Shown in pieces: positions 45,157-53,677 of a DNA stretch of 64,000 nt (the first letter of the stretch is position 1; each line of letters starts with the position of its first letter). The position numbers and the translations under genes were made by a program. This DNA is from Ochrobactrum sp. BTU1. GTDB taxonomy: Bacteria > Pseudomonadota > Alphaproteobacteria > Rhizobiales > Rhizobiaceae. The stretch covers positions 1,208,001 through 1,272,000 of the forward strand of contig CP076355.1 in assembly GCA_018798825.1 (NCBI GenBank). Reading direction: 5' to 3'. Under the pieces are notes generated by a model. The model saw only the letters and a list, made by a program, of their open reading frames with translations, made no database searches and was not told where the DNA came from.

Positions 45157-45992
45157 GAATTGTCCTATTAATAGGAATTCTACCCATGACAATTTACCCC
45201 TCAATCACTGTGATTTGAAGTCGATAATGTCTACGGATAGAGATTAATCGATATTCTCTCACACCATCCAAACCTACCCGGCTGGGCCTCGGTCTCAACC
45301 AAACTCTTTTTTGTCTTTTTATCTGTGGAAATGGCATGCGGAACCGTTCAATCACCCTGGTGGGAGCTGAAAGCCGTAGCCGCACCAACCAAAAGCCATG
45401 AATCCGACCTCGCGTTGAAACATTTGGTCCGATAATGGGGATAATGTCGGGCAAACGGCCTTCCAGACCCAGCGCCTTTTTCGGTTCGAACTGCGTATTA
45501 TGCTGCATCGACTTGATCGCAGCAATCTGCGTTACCATTCTCAACGGCACGTGCGACGCATTCATTTAGCCAAACCTGTTCGCTGGCGCGAAAGCAATTC
45601 TCGATCACACCTGTGTCCAGTAATCGATCGATATCAGCACCTCACAGCATCGAATTGATAGACGTCAGCAAGAGTTGCAGCACGGCCTTTCGTATTTTTT
45701 TGAATGGCATAGAAGTCTACGATCTCTTCACGGAGTTTGAAGACGTAAACCTCCTCCGAACCTGTCATTGAAATGTAGTGTGAAAGCGTTGATGCCCTCA
45801 TCGCAGCCTATGCGTCCAACAATAAGCGGACAGGTCATGTTCTAAGTACCAACGATCTATAAGGCAGTTACCCAGTAAAACTCCGAAACAGAGTTATCTT
45901 AAAAGTCGCCCGATAATTTTAAGCTGCAGGAGGTTACCTTTACACGCCCCTCATGAAGAAGAGAAATAGCTCCGCCTCCAGGAGACTAGAAA
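45157..45992. other. Decayed intergenic region between ectoine and RutR-controlled islands
   Basis: About 0.8 kb with no intact gene of recognisable family. It contains a probable frameshifted remnant (45498-45768) and other protein-like but interrupted frames on the minus strand (around 45200-45560). It looks like the scar of a lost gene. Confidence 0.5.
45498..45768 (-). pseudogene. Frameshifted gene remnant, family unknown
   Basis: ATG at 45766-45768 opens a 44-codon frame (start MTGSEEVYVFKLREEIV, end DVYQFDAVRC) stopping at 45634-45636. The next frame then continues with 47 protein-like codons (GADIDRLLDTGVIENC, WLNECVARAVENG) to a stop at 45498-45500. The two parts together read like one protein broken by a frameshift near 45640. 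No homology is claimed. Confidence 0.3.
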
Positions 45993-46235
45993 ATGACACG
46001 CAACTTACAATCCGCACTTAAGCGCCACAAGCTCCGCCATTCAGACGACGTTGATGTAGCCTATATGGACGATTTCCTGTTGCTGACATTGCGTGGCACA
46101 CTCAGTCAGCAAGGACGCTTGGCTTCCTATAAAATTGAGCATTTGGTGCCCTCGCGATCTGCTCCAAACGCCCATTATCTGACCAGCAGTCCACGCAGGA
46201 TCGTTTCGGTTATTGTCTTTGCCGCTTTCGCATGA
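45993..46235 (+). CDS. 80-aa ORF overlapping the TetR gene, possibly a truncated gene
   Basis: ATG 45993 has AGGAG about 8 nt upstream. The first 45 or so residues look like a real protein (MTRNLQSALKRHKLRHSDD, DDFLLLTLRGTLSQQG). The C-terminal third lies antisense to the end of the TetR gene and is probably not native. It may be the front of a gene whose rest was lost when the TetR gene was joined here. Confidence 0.3.
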   Translation: MTRNLQSALKRHKLRHSDDVDVAYMDDFLLLTLRGTLSQQGRLASYKIEHLVPSRSAPNAHYLTSSPRRIVSVIVFAAFA

Positions 46236-46834
46236 TCAGCTTCTCCAAGTTGGCTGACATCGAGTGCATCGCATGCGAGAGCTTCAAATTCGACATAAAA
46301 CTGGGTCGCCGACCAAAGCAGAATGAACAGATGTCGCGCATCGACAGGCACAATTTTCCCGGCAGCCGCCCATGTATCGATCACCGCAGCTTTTTCAGAC
46401 GTAACCTTTCGCATATGCTCTCGGGCATCCATCGATAGATGTTCTGCCCCTTGTAAAATCTCATTGGCAAAAAGCCGTGTTTCGGCTGCATTCTCGCACG
46501 CATGATCAAGCTTGGCACGAACATAGGCTTCGATAGCTTCTGCAGGTTCGCGTTCAGCTGATATATGCCTGAACGCATCATCCCAGCTGTGGATGAGTCG
46601 ATCTATAGCTGCGTTATAAATCTCTTCCTTCGACGAGAAATAATAGTAGACATTTCCCTTAGGCAGTCCAGAGGCCTTTGCAATTTCAACGATACGCGCG
46701 CCGTCGAGACCCTTGCGAGAAAATATCTCAACAGCAGCTGTGAGGATTTTAAGGACGTTTCGGGTTCTGATCGGCTCGTCGGATGCCGGCTGATTTCCTG
46801 GCTCAATTTCCACCGACTTGCTCTGCTCTACCAT
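46175..46834 (-). CDS. TetR-family regulator, RutR-like
   Basis: A 219-aa protein with an N-terminal TetR HTH (about 25-75: AAVEIFSRKGLDGARIVEIA, GLPKGNVYYYFSSKEEIY) and a C-terminal helical ligand domain resembling the YcdC/RutR branch (LDHACENAAETRLFANEI, WSATQFYVEFEALA). RutR of E. coli senses uracil or thymine and binds TTGACCAnnTGGTCAA. Two near-matches lie upstream of the divergent operon at 46985 and 47018, which supports a pyrimidine-responsive repressor. It is divergently oriented to that operon and may autoregulate. Confidence 0.82.
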   Translation of the reverse strand: MVEQSKSVEIEPGNQPASDEPIRTRNVLKILTAAVEIFSRKGLDGARIVEIAKASGLPKGNVYYYFSSKEEIYNAAIDRLIHSWDDAFRHISAEREPAEAIEAYVRAKLDHACENAAETRLFANEILQGAEHLSMDAREHMRKVTSEKAAVIDTWAAAGKIVPVDARHLFILLWSATQFYVEFEALACDALDVSQLGEADHAKAAKTITETILRGLLVR

Positions 46835-46976
46835 TGGTTATCCCGTTATTTTTAAACATCTTTTTCCAAGCCAATTGCTTGGAGCATTAATGCACATTCA
46901 TTCAAATTCCGGCAGATGTCCGGCACAGATCTGCCAAAGCAACTCTACGAAACCTTTGGAATCGAAGCACCAATAA

Positions 46977-47033
46977 AAAAGAAGTTGACAAGATGGTCAA
47001 CTTCTTTTCATAAAAAGCTGACAAAACGGTCAG
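46977..47033. promoter_or_regulatory. Two RutR-like operators upstream of the UNG-like operon
   Basis: TTGACAAGATGGTCAA (46985-47000) differs from the known RutR consensus TTGACCAnnTGGTCAA at a single specified position. CTGACAAAACGGTCAG (47018-47033) is a second, weaker copy 33 bp away (about three helical turns). The first copy is embedded in a 13-bp-arm inverted repeat (46977-46989 and 46996-47008) with A/T-rich ends. Together they lie 44-100 bp before the start of the first gene. Confidence 0.7.
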
Positions 47034-47076
47034 GTTCTTGAATTTGCCTGGCAGAGAAACCTTGGGGAGGGTGCAG

Positions 47077-47928
47077 ATGACCGTGCGGTTACAGGCTGCA
47101 ATGGAAGAATTTTTGGCAGATTGGACTTCCGATCTGAACGCGCCCTGGCGTTCTTTTCTCGGGAACATCACGCTCGATTTTGATGGCATTTCTCCCGAAC
47201 TAGAACTCGAAATCTGGGAGCCAATTTTTCCAGTTCGTCGCGGTAGGCATTTTCCAGGCATGCCTGAAGGCACACATTGCCTTCGCGCATTCGATGGCAT
47301 CTCTCCAGAGGATGTTCGCTGCGTGGTGCTTGGACAGGACCCGTACCCCGAACCGGGCTTTGCCACGGGGCGGGCATTTGAAGCGGGCAATCTCGCGGGC
47401 TGGAATGAGCTCAATAAGATGTTCTCAAAGAGCATTCGTGCGTACACCCAACTGATCGTTGCAGCTAGAACCGGGGACTTATCCTACGCACATAGTTTTG
47501 CCGATTGGCCAAAAACGTTAGAGGCGATTGAACGTGGTGCCGTTAAGCTGGAACAGCCTTCCAAGATTGCTGATCGATGGGTGAATGAAGGCGCGCTGCT
47601 TCTGAACGCGTCGCTAACACTTACGCGCTTTAAGGTCGATATAGACGTTCATCAATCGCAGGGCCACCTCGTGCTCTGGCGACCGCTGATCGTTGAAGCG
47701 CTCAAGTTACTCGCCGCACGTGAAAAGCCGCTCGTATTTCTTGGTTTTGGTGACGCCGCAGCACAGGCACTCAAACTCGCCGGCATCGACGAGACCGTTG
47801 GCGGCAATTTGCGCTGCGTTCTGCGTGATCACCCGGCGCGAGCCGATGAAGTTCTGACGCGTCCCAATCCATTCATTCTTTGCAACAAATTTCTAGAGGA
47901 GATGGGTTCTCAACCCATCGCTTGGTAA
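47077..47928 (+). CDS. UNG-like (family 1 uracil-DNA glycosylase fold) protein in a catabolic operon
   Basis: A 283-aa protein colinear with family 1 uracil-DNA glycosylases. GQDPYPEPG near residue 88 matches GQDPYH with the catalytic Asp (D88) and thymine-excluding Tyr (Y90). GRAFEAG supplies the stacking Phe (F101), LLLNASLT the uracil-recognising Asn (N177), and the C-terminal DHPARADEVLTRPNPF replaces the HPSPLS DNA-intercalation loop, keeping the His (H252) but losing the Leu wedge. The end, EEMGSQPIAW, also follows UNG. The uracil pocket appears kept while the DNA-insertion loop is altered and the N-terminus extended. It is first in an operon with nucleoside-type transport genes, so a role on free nucleosides or bases is possible. 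GGGGAGG precedes ATG 47077. Confidence 0.8.
   Translation: MTVRLQAAMEEFLADWTSDLNAPWRSFLGNITLDFDGISPELELEIWEPIFPVRRGRHFPGMPEGTHCLRAFDGISPEDVRCVVLGQDPYPEPGFATGRAFEAGNLAGWNELNKMFSKSIRAYTQLIVAARTGDLSYAHSFADWPKTLEAIERGAVKLEQPSKIADRWVNEGALLLNASLTLTRFKVDIDVHQSQGHLVLWRPLIVEALKLLAAREKPLVFLGFGDAAAQALKLAGIDETVGGNLRCVLRDHPARADEVLTRPNPFILCNKFLEEMGSQPIAW
47901..47919 (+). promoter_or_regulatory. Hairpin over the UNG-like gene end, before the GMC start
   Basis: GATGGGTT (47901-47908) and AACCCATC (47912-47919) with a CTC loop lie inside the last codons of the UNG-like gene, 10 nt before the next ATG. It could occlude or pace ribosomes entering the GMC gene; the GAGG of AGAGGAG at 47895-47900 lies immediately before it. 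Confidence 0.35.
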
Positions 47929-47929
47929 C

Positions 47930-49561
47930 ATGGTCGCAACCAAGACATTCGATTACATCATCATCGGCGCCGGTTCGGCGGGATGCGTCCTTGCAAACCG
48001 TCTTTCGGCTGATCCTGAAAACAAAGTTCTGTTACTTGAGGCCGGCGGTCGCGACCTCAATCCGTTGTTTCGCCTTCCAATGTTGATGGGAAAGCTCTTT
48101 CATTCCGGCATCTATAATTGGCACTACCATACGGAGCCGGAACCTCATCTCAATGGGCGCTCTCTCTATTGGCCGAGAGGCAAAGTGCTTGGCGGAACCT
48201 CAACCATCAATGGCATGATATATGTGCGCGGGAATCGCCATGATTATGACCGCTGGGCACAGATGGGTGCGGCGGGTTGGTCATATGACGAAGTTTTGCC
48301 ATCATTTCTTCGCTCCGAAACCCATGTGCAGCGCACGGATGCCTTTCATAACACCGAAGGCGAACTGACCGTTTGTCGGGCACGAGGCTGGAACGGCCTG
48401 CTCGATGTTTTCAACGAAGCAGGCGCCCAGGCTGGCTATCCACTCAATGATGACTTCAATGGCGAACAACAAGAGGGCTTTGGTCGATATGACTTCACCA
48501 TTGCCAAGGGCAAGCGCTGTTCAGCAGCCTATGCCTTCCTGCGCCCCGCAAAATCACGCCCCAATCTAACGATCATCACACGCGCCCACACAAGTCGGGT
48601 GCTCGTTGAGAATGGGCGCGCTATCGGCGTCGAGTACAGCCGCAAAGGCACTGTATCAAAGGCGCATGCTAACCGTGAAGTGATCCTATCGGCAGGCGTT
48701 GTCAACTCACCGCAGATCCTTATGCTTTCCGGCATCGGAGCCGCCGACGAACTGGCAGAACACAATATCAATATTGTTCAGAATCTGCCGGGTGTCGGGA
48801 AAAACCTGCAAGACCACGTCGATTGCGTCATGGCCTATGAATGCCGCGAACCGGTCACCCTTTATTCGGATCTGCGGGCCGACAAACTCACATGGTCCGT
48901 CATTCAAGGCATGCTTTTTGGGGAAGGCATCACCACAACCTTTCCCTACGAGGCGGGCGCATTCGTCAAATCACGAACCGATCTGGCGGCACCTGATATA
49001 CAGCTTCATTTCATGCCCGCATTGGAAAAGACCGCCAATTTGCACTTTCCCAACCCGTTTAAAAAAGAGCGTGTTGAAGCCAATCACGGTTTCTCATTAC
49101 GTGTGGGCCCGGTTAATCCTGAAAGTCGCGGCGAAATCCGATTGCGTTCTGCTAATCCGGAAGATCGACCACGCATCAATGCCAACTACCTGAAAACCGA
49201 GTTCGACATTCGCACGATGATCAATGCCATCCGTATGACTCGTGAGATCATCCAGCAGAAAGCCTTCGACAAATATCGCGGAAAGGAATTAGCACCAGGA
49301 CCTGCCGTCGAGAGCGATGCCGAACTCATTGAATGGTTGCGCGCCAATGCAATGACAACTTTCCACCCGGTTGGCACCTGCAAGATGGGTAATGACCCGA
49401 TGTCAGTGGTCGATGCTCGCTTGAAAGTCCACGGCATTCATGGGCTGCGCGTCGCGGACGCGTCAATCATGCCAATTATATCCAGCGGCAACACCAATGC
49501 TCCGGCGATTATGATCGGTGAGCGCGCTGCAGAATTTATACTCAAGGAGGCTGCCCTGTGA
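47930..49561 (+). CDS. GMC-family FAD oxidoreductase (choline dehydrogenase-like)
   Basis: A 543-aa flavoprotein of the glucose-methanol-choline family. FAD motif IIGAGSAGCVLANRLS starts near residue 9, the first GMC signature is in GKVLGGTSTINGMIYVRG, the second in GVVNSPQILMLSGIG, and the catalytic His lies in TFHPVGTCKMG. It would oxidise a primary or secondary alcohol, for example a sugar or ribosyl hydroxyl or a side-chain alcohol. Choline itself is unlikely given the operon. One base separates it from the UNG-like gene, and it overlaps the NIPSNAP gene by four bases. Confidence 0.88.
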   Translation: MVATKTFDYIIIGAGSAGCVLANRLSADPENKVLLLEAGGRDLNPLFRLPMLMGKLFHSGIYNWHYHTEPEPHLNGRSLYWPRGKVLGGTSTINGMIYVRGNRHDYDRWAQMGAAGWSYDEVLPSFLRSETHVQRTDAFHNTEGELTVCRARGWNGLLDVFNEAGAQAGYPLNDDFNGEQQEGFGRYDFTIAKGKRCSAAYAFLRPAKSRPNLTIITRAHTSRVLVENGRAIGVEYSRKGTVSKAHANREVILSAGVVNSPQILMLSGIGAADELAEHNINIVQNLPGVGKNLQDHVDCVMAYECREPVTLYSDLRADKLTWSVIQGMLFGEGITTTFPYEAGAFVKSRTDLAAPDIQLHFMPALEKTANLHFPNPFKKERVEANHGFSLRVGPVNPESRGEIRLRSANPEDRPRINANYLKTEFDIRTMINAIRMTREIIQQKAFDKYRGKELAPGPAVESDAELIEWLRANAMTTFHPVGTCKMGNDPMSVVDARLKVHGIHGLRVADASIMPIISSGNTNAPAIMIGERAAEFILKEAAL

Positions 49562-49878
49562 TCGTCGAACATCGCACATATACATTCAAGCCAGGCACTG
49601 TCGATGGCTGGCTCAAGAAATACGAAACCGAAGGCTTGCCGATCCAGAAGCGGCACCTGAACACATTTCTCGGCCTTTACGTCAGCGAAATCGGGCATCT
49701 GCATCGCACAGTTTTGATGTGGCGCTATGACAGCCTCGCAGATCGAGAAGCCCGACGTGCAGCCATGTATGCGGACCCGAATTGGCAAAGCTTCATCTCT
49801 GGTGTTTGGGCACTTGACGCAATTCAGACCCAGGATGTGATGATTATGAACCCGGCACCGTTTTCGCCCGGCGCATAA
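49558..49878 (+). CDS. NIPSNAP family protein
   Basis: A 106-aa protein with one NIPSNAP (dimeric alpha-beta barrel) domain: VEHRTYTFKPGTVDGWL at the N-terminus, GLYVSEIGHLHRTVLMWRYDS in the middle and a basic ADREARRAAMYADPNW stretch. Such proteins often sit beside oxidoreductases in bacterial catabolic operons, with no proven reaction. The GTG start overlaps the GMC stop (GTGA) and has AAGGAGG 7 nt upstream, so it is firmly part of the operon. Confidence 0.88.
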   Translation: MIVEHRTYTFKPGTVDGWLKKYETEGLPIQKRHLNTFLGLYVSEIGHLHRTVLMWRYDSLADREARRAAMYADPNWQSFISGVWALDAIQTQDVMIMNPAPFSPGA

Positions 49879-49978
49879 TATAAGCGGCTTCGATTGGGCA
49901 ACTGCCCAACCAAGGGCGGCATAAATGCCGCCCCAATAAAAATTCTACAGCAAACTTCCAGAGCAAGGAAATGGGAAC

Positions 49979-51049
49979 ATGACAAATCGAAATTCGATCG
50001 AACTTAATTTTCTGAGCCGAACAATCGGCCGGAGAAATCTTCTAAAGACCGCTGCGGGTTTGGCGGCTTGCAGCATGACCAGCGGTCTTTTGACCGCCGC
50101 AGCGCATGCTGAGGGCGGCCTCGTCGCACTTGTGCACACACAAGCCGCAGGTGACGCAAGCGCTGTGGACTCGATGATCGCCAAGCTCAAGCAGCTCGCA
50201 GATGAACAAGGCTTTCAGTCTCGCGCCGTTTATGCGCAGGACCCAGCGACTTACGAAACCATTTTCCGCACCCTTGGTGATGCGGGCGCTTCAGTCATCG
50301 TTTCAACATTCAATGAAGTCGCAGAACCGTTCAAAGCGCTGGCCCCATCCTATCCGAACACCAAATGGGTTCAGCTCTTTGCCGACCCGTTTGAACCCGC
50401 GATTCCGAATGTCGTAACTGTCTCATATGACTATTACCTTGGCTGTTACTTGTCTGGAATCTTTGCAGCACGCATGAGTAAATCCGGCAAGCTTGGTTTT
50501 ATTGGCGGCGTGTCCATCCCGCCAATCAATGCTGACTATAACGCGTTCAAAGCAGGTGCACTGTCGGTGCGGCCTGATGCATCGGTCGCGATTGCCTTTG
50601 CAGGTTCTTTTCAGGACCCCGCGAAAGGTCAAGAAATCGCCACGCAGATGTATTCAAGTGGCATTGACTTCATACAGACCGACGCAGCAGCAACCGACTT
50701 TGGCATTATCGCTGCTGCCAAGGAAGGCGACGGTCGCCTCGTGAGTGTTCTCGACCCGGCACAGTTTCCGCAAGGCCCGAGAAACGTAGCTTCCATCGTC
50801 GGCCTGGACTTCGGTAATTCGCTTTACAACGAAGTAACAAAGGCACTTGGTGATACCTTCGCTGGGGGCACACATGAACATACCGGGCTTGGAACGGGCG
50901 TTATCGACTTTATTCCCTCGCCTTTGTTTGCAGCCCAAGGGCCAGCGGATCTCGTCGCCAAAATGAAAGAAGTCGAACCAGAAATAGCCGCAGCACGCGC
51001 AGCGATCCTGGATGGATCTCTCAAAGTCCCGTTTAACACAACGCTCTGA
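49979..51049 (+). CDS. BMP-family ABC transporter binding protein (nucleoside/PnrA-like)
   Basis: A 356-aa BMP/PnrA-type periplasmic binding protein. The N-terminus has a twin-arginine-like signal (GRRNLLKTAAGLAAC) ending in AAAHA. Family elements are VIVSTFNEVAEPF, WVQLFADPFEPAIPNVVTVSYDYYLGCYLSGIFA (about residues 124-157) and GKLGFIGGVSIPPINADYNAF. BMP proteins mostly bind nucleosides or related bases. It starts a four-gene transporter set (binding protein, double ATPase, two permeases). A Tat-exported binding protein is unusual and could reflect cofactor or folding needs. Confidence 0.88.
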   Translation: MTNRNSIELNFLSRTIGRRNLLKTAAGLAACSMTSGLLTAAAHAEGGLVALVHTQAAGDASAVDSMIAKLKQLADEQGFQSRAVYAQDPATYETIFRTLGDAGASVIVSTFNEVAEPFKALAPSYPNTKWVQLFADPFEPAIPNVVTVSYDYYLGCYLSGIFAARMSKSGKLGFIGGVSIPPINADYNAFKAGALSVRPDASVAIAFAGSFQDPAKGQEIATQMYSSGIDFIQTDAAATDFGIIAAAKEGDGRLVSVLDPAQFPQGPRNVASIVGLDFGNSLYNEVTKALGDTFAGGTHEHTGLGTGVIDFIPSPLFAAQGPADLVAKMKEVEPEIAAARAAILDGSLKVPFNTTL

Positions 51050-51071
51050 TCCTTAACGGGAAAAATCAACG

Positions 51072-52634
51072 ATGAACAAGGCCAGCCCTCCAATATTTGA
51101 ATGCAACGATGTGACCGTGCGTTATGGATCGATTGTTGCGCTATCCGACGTCGGAGCCGTCTTCGAACGTGGGAAAATCCACGCCGTTGTCGGCCAGAAT
51201 GGTGCGGGAAAAACCACTTTCGCCAGAGTTCTGGCTGGCCTCGTTCGACCCGCGTCAGGGACACTCAAAATCGATGGTCGTCCAATCATGGGCGGCAACG
51301 TCAAAGACGCGCGGCGTTCTGGTGTGGAACTGGTACATCAGAGTTTTGCGCTGCCTCCCTCATTCACTGTCGCAGAAGCCATGCAGTTTGGTGCAGAAGG
51401 CGGAAGCTTGTTTTTCAAAACCCAGCTCGAGAAGCGTTGGCAACCTCACCTCGACGCCCTCGATGTAAAGGTTAGAGCCAAACAGCGAATTCGCGATCTA
51501 CCTGTCGAGACTCAGCAAGGCGTGGAAATTGCGCGCGCACTCGTCTCCGACGCAAAACTTCTCATACTCGATGAGCCCACAGCGGTCCTGTCACCAGAAG
51601 GCGCAGACAAACTCTTCGAACGTGTCCGACGCCTGAAAGCGCGTGGTGTGACCGTTGTCCTCATTTTGCACAAGATCAGGGAAGTTCTGGCGATTGCAGA
51701 TACAGTCACGGTGTTACGCGGCGGAAAGCTCGTAGATGGGCCGATACTATGCGACGGTATCGATGCAGATAAGCTGGCGGAACTTATAATCGGATCGGCT
51801 GCCGCCAAAAAACTAAATGTTGACGATAAGGCTGCCCTCACCGGAACGAACATCATCCCACACATTCATGAAGCAGCCGCAGTTCAGGACAACGCGCCGG
51901 TTTTGTGTATGACCAAGGTTTCGACGCGTTCAGACCCTGAAGGCCCCGCTCTCGATCAGATCAACCTAAACATAGAATCGGGCGAAATCGTCGGTGTGGC
52001 AGGGGTAGAAGGCAACGGCCAGCGAACACTTGTTCGCGCAATTGCTGCGATGGCGGACGTCACTGAAGGCAATATAACAATCGACAACCAGAATTTGACC
52101 GGCGCGCCGCTCGCTGCCCGACGCGGTGCTGGCCTGCGCATTATTCCTTTCGAACGTAACGTTGAAGGATTGAGCCTGACCAGTTCGCTCTGGGAAAACT
52201 GGGCAGCGCGTAATCTCCTGCAAAAGTCACTGTTATCAACGATAAGCCCGTCTGCAATCCGAAAGCACTGCGACAGGGCGCTTAAAGAATGGGACGTGCG
52301 CTATTCCGATGTGAGCCAGCGTGCAGGTTCGCTCTCGGGTGGCAATGCGCAAAAAGTGATCCTTTCTCGGGAAATGGATAAGGACGCAAGGCTCATCCTC
52401 GCTGCACAGCCCACGCGCGGTCTCGATATCGGCGCGACCTCCTTCGTTTGGGAGTCAATGCGCAAAGCGCGGGCTCGCGGTTGCGGTCTTTTGTTCATCT
52501 CATCAGATCTCGACGAAATATTTGATATCTCAGACCGTGTTGTAGTCATGCTTTCAGGCCGCATCGTTGCCGAATTCCGTCCGCCGTATGATCTTGCCGC
52601 GGTGGGAGCCGCGATGACAGGAGTCCATCAATGA
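51072..52634 (+). CDS. ABC transporter, tandem ATP-binding protein (nucleoside/sugar type)
   Basis: A 520-aa protein with two ATPase domains. In domain 1 Walker A is GQNGAGKTT, Walker B LILDEPTAVLSP, and the signature is degenerate (VETQQGVEIARAL). In domain 2 Walker A is altered (GVEGNGQRT), the signature is LSGGNAQKVILSREM, and Walker B is replaced around AAQPTRGLDIG. This asymmetric layout is normal for CUT2/BMP-linked importers such as NupA or YufO. It energises the two permeases that follow and overlaps the first by ATGA. Confidence 0.9.
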   Translation: MNKASPPIFECNDVTVRYGSIVALSDVGAVFERGKIHAVVGQNGAGKTTFARVLAGLVRPASGTLKIDGRPIMGGNVKDARRSGVELVHQSFALPPSFTVAEAMQFGAEGGSLFFKTQLEKRWQPHLDALDVKVRAKQRIRDLPVETQQGVEIARALVSDAKLLILDEPTAVLSPEGADKLFERVRRLKARGVTVVLILHKIREVLAIADTVTVLRGGKLVDGPILCDGIDADKLAELIIGSAAAKKLNVDDKAALTGTNIIPHIHEAAAVQDNAPVLCMTKVSTRSDPEGPALDQINLNIESGEIVGVAGVEGNGQRTLVRAIAAMADVTEGNITIDNQNLTGAPLAARRGAGLRIIPFERNVEGLSLTSSLWENWAARNLLQKSLLSTISPSAIRKHCDRALKEWDVRYSDVSQRAGSLSGGNAQKVILSREMDKDARLILAAQPTRGLDIGATSFVWESMRKARARGCGLLFISSDLDEIFDISDRVVVMLSGRIVAEFRPPYDLAAVGAAMTGVHQ

Positions 52635-53677
52635 TCGACCGCCTCGTCTCTGTTTTCCGCGCCGTGATCTTCATTCTGATCGGTCTAATCTTGTGCGGCA
52701 TCATATTTCAAGCTGCAGGCTACTCGGCGAGCCTGATGTTTCAGTCGATTGCCGAAGGTGCTTTCCTGCGGCCAGGCGCATTGCAGCAGGCATTGCGATG
52801 GGGACTGCCACTTTTCATAACCGCGGTTGGTGTAGCTGTGTCGTTCCGGGCGGGTTACTTCAACATTGGTGCGCAAGGCCAGTTCTATATGGGCGCGATC
52901 GCCGCTGCGTTCATGGCCGAACAGCTTAACGGCTCGCCAGCGCTGATCCTCATTCCGCTTTGCTTTCTTGCGGGCATGACGGGTGGTGCCCTCTGGGCTC
53001 TATGGCCGGGGCTCCTGCGTCTTAAATCAGGGGCAGATGAAGTAATAACCACGCTGATGGGAAATTTTATCGCTGGACTGTTTTTGCTCTATGTCACAGC
53101 AGGACCACTGAAAGATCCATCCGGCACTGGTCAGCAATCATCAAGTCGTCCATTGGCGAGCGCCTATCGCATCAGCGATTCTTTAGGTCTATCGCCCACA
53201 ATTATCGCCATCGCTATTATCGTGGGCTTGGTCATGTGGTTCCTCGTTAATCGCACAGCCTTTGGTGTGCTGTCGGGCCTTGCGGGCCGCAATCCAACCA
53301 TGGTGCGATGGCAAGGCGCACGCACATGGCGTATCGGACTTGCTAGCTTCCTTCTGAGCGGCGCACTCGCAGGTCTGGCCGGAACCATCGAGTTCATGGG
53401 CCCCAACGGTCGATTGACGGGTGGCTTCCTGCCGGGTCACGGATTTACGGCCATTTTGATCGCCCTTGTCGCAAACTTTTCAGTTGTGGGAACAGCTTTC
53501 GTATCGCTGTTCTTTGGTGGACTAGCATCGGCGGCGCTTTACTTGCCAATCATGGCTGGCCTGCCGTCGTCAGCAATCGATATTATCAACGCATCCATTG
53601 CTCTTTTCATCACGGCAAAATCCACTGTGGTGGACCGGATCGCAAAACTCGGAGGACGGATATGGAAGATTTCCTAA
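52631..53677 (+). CDS. ABC transporter permease 1 (BMP/nucleoside type)
   Basis: A 348-aa integral membrane protein of the BPD_transp_2 (YufP/NupB-like) family with about ten helices. Family segments are SFRAGYFNIGAQGQFYMGAIAAAF near residues 75-95 and KSGADEVITTLMGNFIAGL. The ATGA overlap with the ATPase and the 16-nt overlap with the second permease indicate coupled translation. Confidence 0.9.
   Translation: MIDRLVSVFRAVIFILIGLILCGIIFQAAGYSASLMFQSIAEGAFLRPGALQQALRWGLPLFITAVGVAVSFRAGYFNIGAQGQFYMGAIAAAFMAEQLNGSPALILIPLCFLAGMTGGALWALWPGLLRLKSGADEVITTLMGNFIAGLFLLYVTAGPLKDPSGTGQQSSSRPLASAYRISDSLGLSPTIIAIAIIVGLVMWFLVNRTAFGVLSGLAGRNPTMVRWQGARTWRIGLASFLLSGALAGLAGTIEFMGPNGRLTGGFLPGHGFTAILIALVANFSVVGTAFVSLFFGGLASAALYLPIMAGLPSSAIDIINASIALFITAKSTVVDRIAKLGGRIWKIS

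Noticed and set aside
45194..45565. 123-codon minus-strand ORF as an intact gene
   Set aside because: A different frame carries the more protein-like sequence in part of this stretch, and no RBS precedes its ATG. It is better read as part of a decayed region.
46977..47008. Intrinsic terminator of the TetR gene
   Set aside because: The 13-bp inverted repeat is upstream, not downstream, of the TetR gene, and its core matches the RutR consensus, so an operator fits better.
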